In this document: one piece after another, positions 56,106-64,000 of the stretch
Layout: every line of letters begins with the position of its first letter
Position numbering within the stretch: the first letter of the stretch is position 1
DNA from: Acidimicrobiaceae bacterium
GTDB lineage: Bacteria; Actinomycetota; Acidimicrobiia; Acidimicrobiales; Palsa-688
Length of the DNA: 64,000 bases
Assembly: GCA_003166025.1 (NCBI GenBank)
Contig: PMWT01000151.1
Span: 6,624-70,623, forward strand
Reading direction: 5' to 3'
Notes under the pieces: generated by a model
What the model was told of the DNA's origin: nothing
The model's input: only the letters and a program-made list of their open reading frames with translations
Databases searched by the model: none
Program-made: the position numbers and the translations under genes

Positions 56106-57043
56106 CTGCGGGTGAGCACGATCTTGCCGAACTTCCCGCCTACGGCGAACCGCTCGTAGGCCTCCTGCGCCTGCTCGAAGGGGAAGGCGGCCTCCACGAC
56201 CACCTTTACGCGGCCTTGGTCGACAAAGGGCAGGACATGGTGCTGGACGGCGATGGTGACCAGCGCCTTGTCTTCCAGTGGGCGGGCTCGGAGGGTGGAT
56301 CCCATGACCTTCGCCCGGCGGCTCATAAGCCGGGACATGTCGAGCTCGCAACGAGACCCCGCCCCGGTCCCGATCACCACGACACGGCCCCGGGGGGCGA
56401 GCCCGGCCAGTGCCCGAGGCAGGCTGTCGCCGCCCACAAGCTCGAGCACGACGTCGAAGGGCCCGAGCCCGAACGCATCGACCGGTCCGGCGCTGGTCGC
56501 GCCTAACGCCGTCAGGCGGTCGTGGACGCCACTGTCGCGGGCGCTGGCTACGACGCTGGCACCGGCGCACAGGCCGAGCTGGATGCCTGCCATGCCCACG
56601 CCCCCTGCCGCCCCCGTCACCAGGAGCCGCTCGCCCATAGCCAGGCCAGCCTGGGAGAACAAAGCGTCGTAGGCGGTATAGAACACCTCGGGGAAGCCGC
56701 CCGCTTCGGTCATCGACATGGCGGGCGGGACGGGCAGGGTGAGACGCTCGTGCAGAAGGGCGAGCTCAGCCTGGGCCGCCCCGCCAAGTAGGCCCATCAC
56801 CCGGTCCCCGGGCGCGAACGCCCGCACCCGGTCGCCCACCTCCTCCACGACGCCGGCACATTCCATTCCGGGTTGGTCAAGGGGGAGCCCCGGCGGTGGC
56901 GGGTAAAGCCCGGCCCTTTGCAACAAGTCGGCGCGGTTGATGCCGGCTGCCTCTACCCGCACGAGTAGTTCGTCGGGACCGGGCACGGGCGAGGGGCGCT
57001 CGTCCCAGAAGACGGCACCGTCGGAGATGACGACTGCTCTCAT
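56102..57043 (-). CDS. Zinc-type/quinone NAD(P)H oxidoreductase (MDR superfamily)
   Basis: MRAVVISDG...VEAAGINRADLLQRAGLYPPPPGLPLDQPGMECAG; VTGAAGGVGMAGIQLG. Confidence 0.92.
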   Translation of the reverse strand: MRAVVISDGAVFWDERPSPVPGPDELLVRVEAAGINRADLLQRAGLYPPPPGLPLDQPGMECAGVVEEVGDRVRAFAPGDRVMGLLGGAAQAELALLHERLTLPVPPAMSMTEAGGFPEVFYTAYDALFSQAGLAMGERLLVTGAAGGVGMAGIQLGLCAGASVVASARDSGVHDRLTALGATSAGPVDAFGLGPFDVVLELVGGDSLPRALAGLAPRGRVVVIGTGAGSRCELDMSRLMSRRAKVMGSTLRARPLEDKALVTIAVQHHVLPFVDQGRVKVVVEAAFPFEQAQEAYERFAVGGKFGKIVLTRS

Positions 57044-57111
57044 CTTCACGACCCTAACGAGGCGGGCGAGGCTTCGGGCCAACGGCAGGGCCGGGCCCAC
57101 CTATAGGGTTT

Positions 57112-58089
57112 GTGGCCGTGGCTGCGGCTGAAAAGACCTTGTTGGTGGATTGCGACACGGGGGTGGACGATGCCATCGCCCTGCTCTACCTGCTGGCTGA
57201 CCCGAAGGTTGAGGTGTGCGGGATCACCACTGTTTTCGGCAACATCTCCGCCACCATGGCGGCCCGCAACACGCTGTGCGTGCTCGATGTCGCCGGGCGG
57301 ACCGGCTCTGTGCCCGTCGCCGTCGGCTCCGAGGTGACCTTGACGGGCGAGGCGCCGGTCCACGGCACCCACGTCCACGGCAGCAACGGTCTTGGCGGCG
57401 TGAAGTTGAGCGCGCCGGCGGGCCGGCCGGAGACCGTGAGCGCGGCCGAGATGATCGTCCGCACCGCCAGGGAGCGTCCCGGAAAGGTCCACATGTTGGC
57501 CACGGGGCCCCTTACCAATTTGGCGGTGGCGCTCAGGTTGGAGCCCAAGCTCCCCCAGCTGATCGCGGGCGTGACCATCATGGGCGGGGCGGCGTCGGCC
57601 CCCGGCAACGTCACGCCGGCGGCGGAGGCCAACGTCTGGCATGACCCCGAGGCTGCTCAGGCCGTTTTCAGCGCGCCCTGGGCGACGACGCTCGTACCCC
57701 TCGATGCCACCATGGGAGAGGTGATGAGCGAGCAGCAACGCCTCTCGCTGGCGGCATCGAGGTCACCGACGGCGCGGTTCGCCGCCGCCATCCTCGACCA
57801 CTACTTCGACTTCTATACCCCGATCTTCGGCCGCAGGAGCTGCCCCTGCCATGACGCGCTGGCGGCCGGCGTCGCCACCGGCGAGGTGGTGCCCCAACGG
57901 GCCATGACTGTCGGCATCACCGTGGAAACCGGCTGCGGCCCGGCCCGGGGGGCCACCATTTGCGACCTCAGGGGCAGCTATAGAGGGGAGCAACGCCAGC
58001 CCGGCGCCACGTGCACGGTCGTGCTGGAGACAAGCGGCCGGTTTGCCGAAGACATCGTTAGAAGGCTGGTGGGCGGGCCCGGCGCGTGA
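57112..58089 (+). CDS. Nucleoside hydrolase (IunH family)
   Basis: LLVDCDTGVDDAIALLYLL; MLATGPLTNLAVAL; VTIMGGAASAPGNVTPAAEANVWHDPEAA. Confidence 0.93.
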   Translation: MAVAAAEKTLLVDCDTGVDDAIALLYLLADPKVEVCGITTVFGNISATMAARNTLCVLDVAGRTGSVPVAVGSEVTLTGEAPVHGTHVHGSNGLGGVKLSAPAGRPETVSAAEMIVRTARERPGKVHMLATGPLTNLAVALRLEPKLPQLIAGVTIMGGAASAPGNVTPAAEANVWHDPEAAQAVFSAPWATTLVPLDATMGEVMSEQQRLSLAASRSPTARFAAAILDHYFDFYTPIFGRRSCPCHDALAAGVATGEVVPQRAMTVGITVETGCGPARGATICDLRGSYRGEQRQPGATCTVVLETSGRFAEDIVRRLVGGPGA

Positions 58090-58092
58090 AGT

Positions 58093-59589
58093 TCAGGGGT
58101 GCTCGTGGGGTCGGTAGGAAGCCATGAGCTGCTCCCTTCGTCGCCTGGCTCCGGCAATGCTGCTCATCGGCCCCGGCCTCGTAGTCGCCGGTCTCATCGG
58201 CGCCGAGCTCATGGGCCCCGGCCCCGGCCGGGAGGGCCCATGAGTACGCCGGCCCTGACCGTAGACCTGTTGCAGGGACCACAGTTCCCACAACGCGAAC
58301 AAGGCAGCGACCGCCGCCAGGTACAGGAGCACCTGGGCGGGCCATGCCGCGAGCACCGAGCTCAGGCCGTGCCTCGATGGTGCGGCCGCCCCGCTGCCGA
58401 CGGCTCCGGCTCCCGAGCCCAGCGCTACCGGCCCGGCCCGGCGCGGGGACTGTGGTTCCCGCGCTGCGCCCAGATTGGTGCCTGCCCGGGCCCGAGGGTG
58501 ATGGGCCGGGCGCACATGATGACTAGAGACGTGGTGTAAGGACAACTTGCTCAGGGCGACCGGGCCGGGCAGAGCCGGTGGCGGTAGACGATCGTTAGTG
58601 GGCTCGGACCCTACCCGGGTCTGAAAGCCCTGGTTGAGCAGGTCGATAGCGCTCTGGGTGGGGTTGTAGCCGTTCATCACGACCGCCAGCATCGTGCGTC
58701 CCTGGCGCCGGGCCGCCGCCATGATGCAGCTCCCGGCCTTGTCCGTGAACCCCGTCTTTATGCCGATGGCACCGGGATAGCTCTCCAGGAACAGGTTGTT
58801 CATGCTCGGGAGGTAGTGGGCGGCACCGGTGGGGTCGACGAAGTGGTAGCTGTCCTGGACGACGATGCGGGCGAGCTCGGGGACGTCGAGGAAGTCGCGT
58901 CCGACGATGGCCAGGTCGCGGGCGCTCACCAGGTTGCCGCCCTCGAACCCCTCGGTCCCGTCCAGGCCGGCAGGGTCATGGAAGACGGGTGAATCGGTCA
59001 TCCCGACCTGCTTCGCCGATCGTTGCATGACCGAGGCGAAGGTGGCCAACGAGCCGCTTATCCGTTGCGCCAGCGCATAGGCGGCGTCATTTGCCGACAG
59101 GACCAGAAGCGACTCGAGCACGTCATGGAGGGGCCAGGCCACGCCCTTTTCGATGCCCACATCGTTCGGGTAGGCCTCTAACGACTCTTTGGTGCCGCGG
59201 ACCCCGGCGCCCGCGCGCAGGTAATCGACGGCTATGAGGGCCGTCAGCACCTTTGTGAGACTGGCGGGTGGGAGCCGAAGGTGTTCGTTGTCGGCAGCGA
59301 GCACATTTCCGGTGTTGACGTCGACCAGTACATACGCGGCCGAGGGGGGCAGCGCCACGGTGGCCTGAGGGGCGATAGGTTTACCAGGCCCCCGAACGGG
59401 GGATGTCAACACCGCCGGCGCGTGGCGCGAAGGCGGCAACGCTGCGGCCGTGGCGGGTGTGGACCAAAGCGTCAGAAACGCGAGCAACAACAAAAAACCG
59501 GCCACACGCGGGACCCGTTTGGTCCGAGACGGCGCCGTGCAGGCCGTCGAAGCCCAGGCACAAGCGCCCGCGCCCGCGTTACTGCCCAT
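58093..59589 (-). CDS. D-alanyl-D-alanine carboxypeptidase (S11/DacA-like) with C-terminal TM extension
   Basis: PPASLTKVLTALIAV (SxxK), SANDAAY (SxN), IKTGFTDKAG (KTG); start likely MGSNAG at 59589. Confidence 0.92.
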   Translation of the reverse strand: MGSNAGAGACAWASTACTAPSRTKRVPRVAGFLLLLAFLTLWSTPATAAALPPSRHAPAVLTSPVRGPGKPIAPQATVALPPSAAYVLVDVNTGNVLAADNEHLRLPPASLTKVLTALIAVDYLRAGAGVRGTKESLEAYPNDVGIEKGVAWPLHDVLESLLVLSANDAAYALAQRISGSLATFASVMQRSAKQVGMTDSPVFHDPAGLDGTEGFEGGNLVSARDLAIVGRDFLDVPELARIVVQDSYHFVDPTGAAHYLPSMNNLFLESYPGAIGIKTGFTDKAGSCIMAAARRQGRTMLAVVMNGYNPTQSAIDLLNQGFQTRVGSEPTNDRLPPPALPGPVALSKLSLHHVSSHHVRPAHHPRARAGTNLGAAREPQSPRRAGPVALGSGAGAVGSGAAAPSRHGLSSVLAAWPAQVLLYLAAVAALFALWELWSLQQVYGQGRRTHGPSRPGPGPMSSAPMRPATTRPGPMSSIAGARRRREQLMASYRPHEHP

Positions 59590-59693
59590 TGACCGAGGAT
59601 AGTGGACCACTGCCGCCGGGCTCGTTTATCTACCCGTCCTCGAGGGCTTTTTAAAGGGTGCGGACGAACGGCGTGCTGCGCGAGCATGTTCGT

Positions 59694-60905
59694 ATGGCCC
59701 CTGCTCCTCGACAACGCGTTTCCGCTCGTATCGCCGCCGTTTCCGAGTCCGCCACCCTCGCCGTGGACGCCAAGGCCAAAGCCTTGAAGGCCCAGGGCGA
59801 GGATGTGATCGGTTTCGGGGCCGGGGAGCCGGACTTCCCCACTCCCGCCCATATCGTGGAGGCAGCCGCGGCGGCGTGCCGTGAGCCGCGCAACCACCAT
59901 TATACGCCGGCCGCGGGCCTGCCCGAGCTGCGGGACGCCATTGCCACGAAAACGGCCCGAGACAGCCAGTTCGACGTGACGGCGGCGCAGGTGCTGGTGA
60001 CCAACGGCGGCAAGCAGGCGGTCGAGGAAGCGTTCGCTAGCTTGCTCGACCCGGGGGACGAGGTGCTGCTCCCGGCGCCCTATTGGACCACCTACCCCGA
60101 GGTGGTGCGCCTGGCCGGCGGGGTGCCCGTCGAGGTCCAAACCACGCCGGAAAGTGGCTACAAGGTGACCGTCGAGCAACTTGAGAGGGCTCTCACGCCC
60201 CGGACCAAAGTGCTTTTGTTTGTCTCGCCCTCCAACCCGACGGGCGCCGTCTATGGCGAGGACGAGATGCGTGCCCTGGCCACTTGGGCGGACGAGCGCG
60301 GGCTGTGGGTGGTGACCGACGAGATCTACGAGCATCTCGTGTACGGCTCGGCCCGGTTCCACTCGATGCCCGTGCTGGTGCCGGAACTAGCCGAGCGTTG
60401 CATCATCGTCAACGGTGTGGCCAAGACCTATGCCATGACCGGCTGGCGGGTGGGATGGCTGATCGGTCCCCTGGACGTCGTTAAGGCGGCCGCCAACCTT
60501 CAGAGCCATTCCACTTCCAATGTCTGCAACGTCGCCCAGATGGCGGCCTTGGCCGCCCTCTCCGGGGGCCTCGAAGACGTCAAGGAGATGCGCTCGGTCT
60601 ACGACCGGCGCCGCCGGGCCATCGTTGCCGCCCTATCAGACCTTCCCGGTGTACTGTGCCCCGAGCCCGAAGGCGCCTTTTATGCTTTCCCCAGCTTCGC
60701 AGGGGTACTCGGCCGTCCCTTCGCCGGTCTGGGAAAGGCGCCCACGACCACCCTTGAGCTGGCCGAGCTCGTTTTGGAGGAGGCGAAGGTGGCGTTTGTG
60801 CCCGGTGAAGCGTTCGGAGCGCCGGGGTGCGGACGGTTTTCCTATGCCCTGGCCGACGATGACCTCGCCGAGGGTATGGCCCGACTGGCCAAGTTGTTCG
60901 GCTAG
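59694..60905 (+). CDS. Pyridoxal phosphate-dependent aminotransferase (aspartate aminotransferase-like)
   Basis: [46 protein letters not shown]. Confidence 0.94.
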   Translation: MAPAPRQRVSARIAAVSESATLAVDAKAKALKAQGEDVIGFGAGEPDFPTPAHIVEAAAAACREPRNHHYTPAAGLPELRDAIATKTARDSQFDVTAAQVLVTNGGKQAVEEAFASLLDPGDEVLLPAPYWTTYPEVVRLAGGVPVEVQTTPESGYKVTVEQLERALTPRTKVLLFVSPSNPTGAVYGEDEMRALATWADERGLWVVTDEIYEHLVYGSARFHSMPVLVPELAERCIIVNGVAKTYAMTGWRVGWLIGPLDVVKAAANLQSHSTSNVCNVAQMAALAALSGGLEDVKEMRSVYDRRRRAIVAALSDLPGVLCPEPEGAFYAFPSFAGVLGRPFAGLGKAPTTTLELAELVLEEAKVAFVPGEAFGAPGCGRFSYALADDDLAEGMARLAKLFG

Positions 60906-60910
60906 CCGGC

Positions 60911-60955
60911 CCCTGTCAGACGGGCCCCTGTCAGACTGGCCGCTCTCAGACTGGC
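60911..60955. repeat. Three tandem 15-bp units CCCTGTCAGAC[G/T]GGC between convergent gene ends
   Basis: ccctgtcagacgggc ccctgtcagactggc cgctctcagactggc. Confidence 0.93.
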
Positions 60956-61938
60956 CGGGCTAGAAGGTCCACGTGGTCTCGGCCCGGAGCGGCCGCCAGG
61001 GCGAGGATCTTGCTGTCGTCGCAGTCGCCCTCTCCCTCGTGCCCGATCACCGACAGGCGGTAACCGAAGGCGCGCAGGGTGCTGAGGTAGCTCTGGGCAC
61101 TCCCCCATGGCGAACTGTCCAGGGCGAGGGGGAAGAACTCGCTGATCAGGACGGGTGGCCCGGTGCTGAAAGTAGCCCTAGCGCCTTGCAGGACGAGTGG
61201 CTCGGCTCCTTCGACATCCATCTTTACGACATCGGCTCGCCCGATGTCGGCCGAGGCGAGCACATCGTCCAGCGGGTAGCTTGCCACCACGAACTCGGCC
61301 TCCACCGGCGTCGCCGGAGGCCCGTCGACGGGGATGATCCGCCCGTTGCTCCCGTCTGTCTCCAAGGCCACGGCGCCCGGGCGCTCGGACAGGGCGACCG
61401 CTATCACCTCGATGTTGTCGAACCCGTTGTCCTTGGCGCTCTGGCGCAGCAGGGCAACGTTGCGCGGGTTGGGCTCGATGGCGACGACGCGGCCGGCGGC
61501 GCCCACCAGTGAGGCTCCGAGCAGGCTGAACCATCCGATGTTGGCCCCGATGTCGACAAAGGTCGCGCCCTGGCCGAGCACGGAGCGCAACGTGGCTGAG
61601 ACATCAGGTTCGTAGCTACCGGTCCGGGCCAATGTGTGGCCGACGGCATAATCGGTGGGGTCGACGTGGATGCGAAAGCCTTCGCACGTGTTGACCACCT
61701 CGTGGGCCCTGCGGTCGCCCGGCCGGCCTAAAGCGTGCGCCCGGGCGAACTCCACACTTCCGAGGAACTCTTCGACCAGCTCGTGCACGCTGACGTTGTC
61801 CGAGCTCAGGCGCCGGTCGTAGTGAGCAAAGCCCTCGGCGTCTGGGAGGCGCTCCAAGAGCAGTCGGTAACAGGCGGTGACGTCCGCGAAGGTGGCGAGG
61901 TCGCTCCAATCGCCCCGTCCGGGACGGCTTGCTGGCAC
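60946..61938 (-). CDS. FkbM-family methyltransferase with N-terminal DUF4214-like domain
   Basis: FVDIGANIGWFSLLGASLVGAAGRVVAIEPNPRNVALL; N-term CYRLLLERLPDAEGFAHYDRRL...VEEFLGSVEFA; GTG start 61938. Confidence 0.82.
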   Translation of the reverse strand: MPASRPGRGDWSDLATFADVTACYRLLLERLPDAEGFAHYDRRLSSDNVSVHELVEEFLGSVEFARAHALGRPGDRRAHEVVNTCEGFRIHVDPTDYAVGHTLARTGSYEPDVSATLRSVLGQGATFVDIGANIGWFSLLGASLVGAAGRVVAIEPNPRNVALLRQSAKDNGFDNIEVIAVALSERPGAVALETDGSNGRIIPVDGPPATPVEAEFVVASYPLDDVLASADIGRADVVKMDVEGAEPLVLQGARATFSTGPPVLISEFFPLALDSSPWGSAQSYLSTLRAFGYRLSVIGHEGEGDCDDSKILALAAAPGRDHVDLLARPV

Positions 61939-61986
61939 TGGCGCTATGCTACCGCCCGGAATGGACAGCTTAACTGGGGGCCCTTC

Positions 61987-63177
61987 ATGTCCGAACAGCT
62001 GAAGCGGCGGGTCGCCTTCGTCAGCCCTCGCTTCGGTGCCGAGATAATCGGGGGCGCCGAAGCCGTGGTACGTGACATCGCGCTGGGCCTGGTGGAGCGG
62101 GACTGGTCGGTGGAAGTGCTTACGACCTGTGCCGTCAACCCCTACACGTGGGCCAACGAACTGCCGGAGTCGTCCGAGGTGCACGACGGCATCTTGGTGA
62201 GGCGCTTCGAAAACGTGCTGGCGGCGTCGGCCAGCAAGGAGCACGCCGTCCACGGGCGGATTTACGCCGGGGAGGTGCCGTCCCTGGACGACCAGGTCAC
62301 CTGGCTCAACGCCCTGTTCCGCACGCCGGGGCTGTTCGAGGCCCTGCTCAGGGAGAAGGACACTTTCGACGCCGTCATCTTCGCCCCCTATTTGTTCTGG
62401 ACCACGACGGTCTGCATGCCCGCGGTGGCCGACCGCGCCGTCGTCATGCCCTGCCTGCACGACGAGGTCTACGCCTACCTGGACGTAATGCGCCACGTCC
62501 TGTCTTTGCCGGCATCGGTGTGGTTCCTTTCCGGCCCCGAGCACGACCTGGCCCACCGGATGGGGCCTGTCACGCCCAATCACAGCGTTATCGGATCGGG
62601 CATGGAGGTCCCCAAGATTTACCGGCCCGACAAGTTCCGCTCGGAGTACGGTATCGATTCCCCGTTCCTGCTCTATGTAGGGCGCCGTGAGGCCGACAAG
62701 GGGTGGCCGTGGCTGGTCGACCTGTTCTCCCGCACCGAGTTGCCGGTCAAGCTGGTGTGCGCCGGGGCGGGGGACGCCGAGGTGCCTCCCCGGTTGCGGG
62801 GAAGGGTCATAGACGTCGGCTTGCTGAGCATCGACCAGCGCAACAATGCCCTGGCCGCGGCGCTCGCCTATGTCCAGCCGAGCCTCAACGAGAGCTACTC
62901 GCGCACAGTGATGGAGTCATGGCTGGCGTCCCGTCCTGTGCTGGCCCGCAAGGGCAGCACCGTCGTCGAGTGGCACTGCGCCCGCAGCGGGGGTGGGACC
63001 GCCTTCGGGACGCCGCGCGAACTGGCCGGTCATGCCGAGCGGCTGCTGGCGGACACCGCCCGGGCCAAGGAGATGGGCGAGCGGGGGCGGGCGTACGTGC
63101 TTGAGAACTATCAGTGGCCGCACGTCCTCGACCTCATCGAGGCCGATCTTTTCTCATTGAAGGCCAACTCTCGCTGA
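61987..63177 (+). CDS. Glycosyltransferase (GT4-like, GT-B fold)
   Basis: VAFVSPRFGAEIIGGAEAVVRDIALGL; LLYVGRREADKGWPWLVDLF; PSLNESYSRTVMESWLASRPVLA. Confidence 0.88.
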   Translation: MSEQLKRRVAFVSPRFGAEIIGGAEAVVRDIALGLVERDWSVEVLTTCAVNPYTWANELPESSEVHDGILVRRFENVLAASASKEHAVHGRIYAGEVPSLDDQVTWLNALFRTPGLFEALLREKDTFDAVIFAPYLFWTTTVCMPAVADRAVVMPCLHDEVYAYLDVMRHVLSLPASVWFLSGPEHDLAHRMGPVTPNHSVIGSGMEVPKIYRPDKFRSEYGIDSPFLLYVGRREADKGWPWLVDLFSRTELPVKLVCAGAGDAEVPPRLRGRVIDVGLLSIDQRNNALAAALAYVQPSLNESYSRTVMESWLASRPVLARKGSTVVEWHCARSGGGTAFGTPRELAGHAERLLADTARAKEMGERGRAYVLENYQWPHVLDLIEADLFSLKANSR

Positions 63178-63220
63178 CGGGCGCCCGCCCGATGACCGGC
63201 GCCTGTTGACCGGCGCCCGT
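63176..63220. repeat. 14-bp tandem repeat TGACCGGCGCC[T/C]GT x2 plus a degenerate upstream copy between convergent genes
   Basis: tgaccggcgcctgt tgaccggcgcccgt at 63193-63220. Confidence 0.88.
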
Positions 63221-63233
63221 TAGAGCCGGGGCA

Positions 63234-64000
63234 TTAGGGCTCCCAGCCGGCCCAGCGGTCCCACACGTCTTGGGGGCGGACCGTCCACTGCCGGGACAGG
63301 CGGGCGCGCGTAGCCAACGCCCAGGGCAGTAACGCGGCGGTCCCGGCCCGCACCCCGCCGTCCGGTCCCTCGGAGAGCCGTTGGCGCAATGCGTCGAGCA
63401 CCAAGCGGGACGGCCCGTTGCGCACCATGGAAAGGGTACGGTTGCGCTCGGCCATCACTCTCACCCAGGGCTCGTGCTCGCCCCCGGAACTGGCCGAGCG
63501 GCGGTGCACCACCGTCCCGGCCGGGTCGTACCACACCTTCATCCCGGCCAGGTGCGCCCGCCAGCACCAGTCGATGTCCTCGTAGTAGGCGAAGTAGCGG
63601 CGGGCGAATGGCCCGAGCCGGCGCCACGTACCCCGCCGGGTCACGAAGGCGGCCCCGGATACGGCAAAGCGTTCGCTGGGCTCATCGAACCGGCCGTCAT
63701 CTCTGGTGTCAGCACCGATGTCGCCGGCGTACCCGCGCTTGTCCAGGAACGCACCGGCGCCGTTGAGCAGGCGGACCACCCGGCCGGGCGGGGCGGGCCG
63801 GCCGTTTATGACTAGCTTCGTGCCCTCCCCGTCCCCGGTCAGAGGCACGTACCAGGGCTCTGGCCCCGACGTCCAGCGCCATCGGTCGTCACCGTCGTGC
63901 TCGAGCCGGTACAGGCCGGGCCCGGAGGCGACCTCCAGCATCTCTATCCCGTCAACCCTCACCGAGCGCACCTGGCGCCCCAGCGGACGGCCGTCGCCCG
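63234..64000 (-). CDS. GT2-family glycosyltransferase, C-terminal part (gene runs off right edge)
   Basis: FAVSGAAFVTRRGTWRRLGPFARRYFAYYEDIDWCWRAHLAGMKVWYDPAGTVVHRRSAS; frame open to edge. Confidence 0.85.
   Translation of the reverse strand, partial: GDGRPLGRQVRSVRVDGIEMLEVASGPGLYRLEHDGDDRWRWTSGPEPWYVPLTGDGEGTKLVINGRPAPPGRVVRLLNGAGAFLDKRGYAGDIGADTRDDGRFDEPSERFAVSGAAFVTRRGTWRRLGPFARRYFAYYEDIDWCWRAHLAGMKVWYDPAGTVVHRRSASSGGEHEPWVRVMAERNRTLSMVRNGPSRLVLDALRQRLSEGPDGGVRAGTAALLPWALATRARLSRQWTVRPQDVWDRWAGWEP

Overview
High-GC actinobacterial chromosome segment, resembling the Acidimicrobiia/Actinomycetota gene order rho-rpmE-prfA-prmC-sua5-glyA-wecA-atp. Most of it is conserved housekeeping DNA: translation factors, a complete F-type ATP synthase operon, the TreS-Mak-GlgE-GlgB alpha-glucan cluster with GlgP, iscS-like/mnmA/ligA, a PASTA Ser/Thr kinase, gatCAB, and ilvD plus ilvBNC. 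A surface-polysaccharide region begins at the right edge. I saw no tRNA, rRNA, CRISPR, IS element or prophage. The best signals are: (1) a complete attenuator-like leader upstream of ilvB, with a promoter, a possible leaderless leader peptide ending ...GLVVLT*, a hairpin and an intrinsic terminator; (2) a decayed FtsX-family permease fused directly behind the glgP stop codon; (3) an ATP synthase with an 88-aa epsilon lacking its C-terminal domain, an alpha with a C-terminal acidic tail, and a delta with a duplicated N-domain; (4) an undescribed zinc-ribbon protein with an internally duplicated two-part module; (5) a 2H-phosphoesterase/GNAT fusion; (6) recurrent short tandem repeats near gene 3' ends and in protein linkers. 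All family assignments come from reading motifs by eye; no database search was run.
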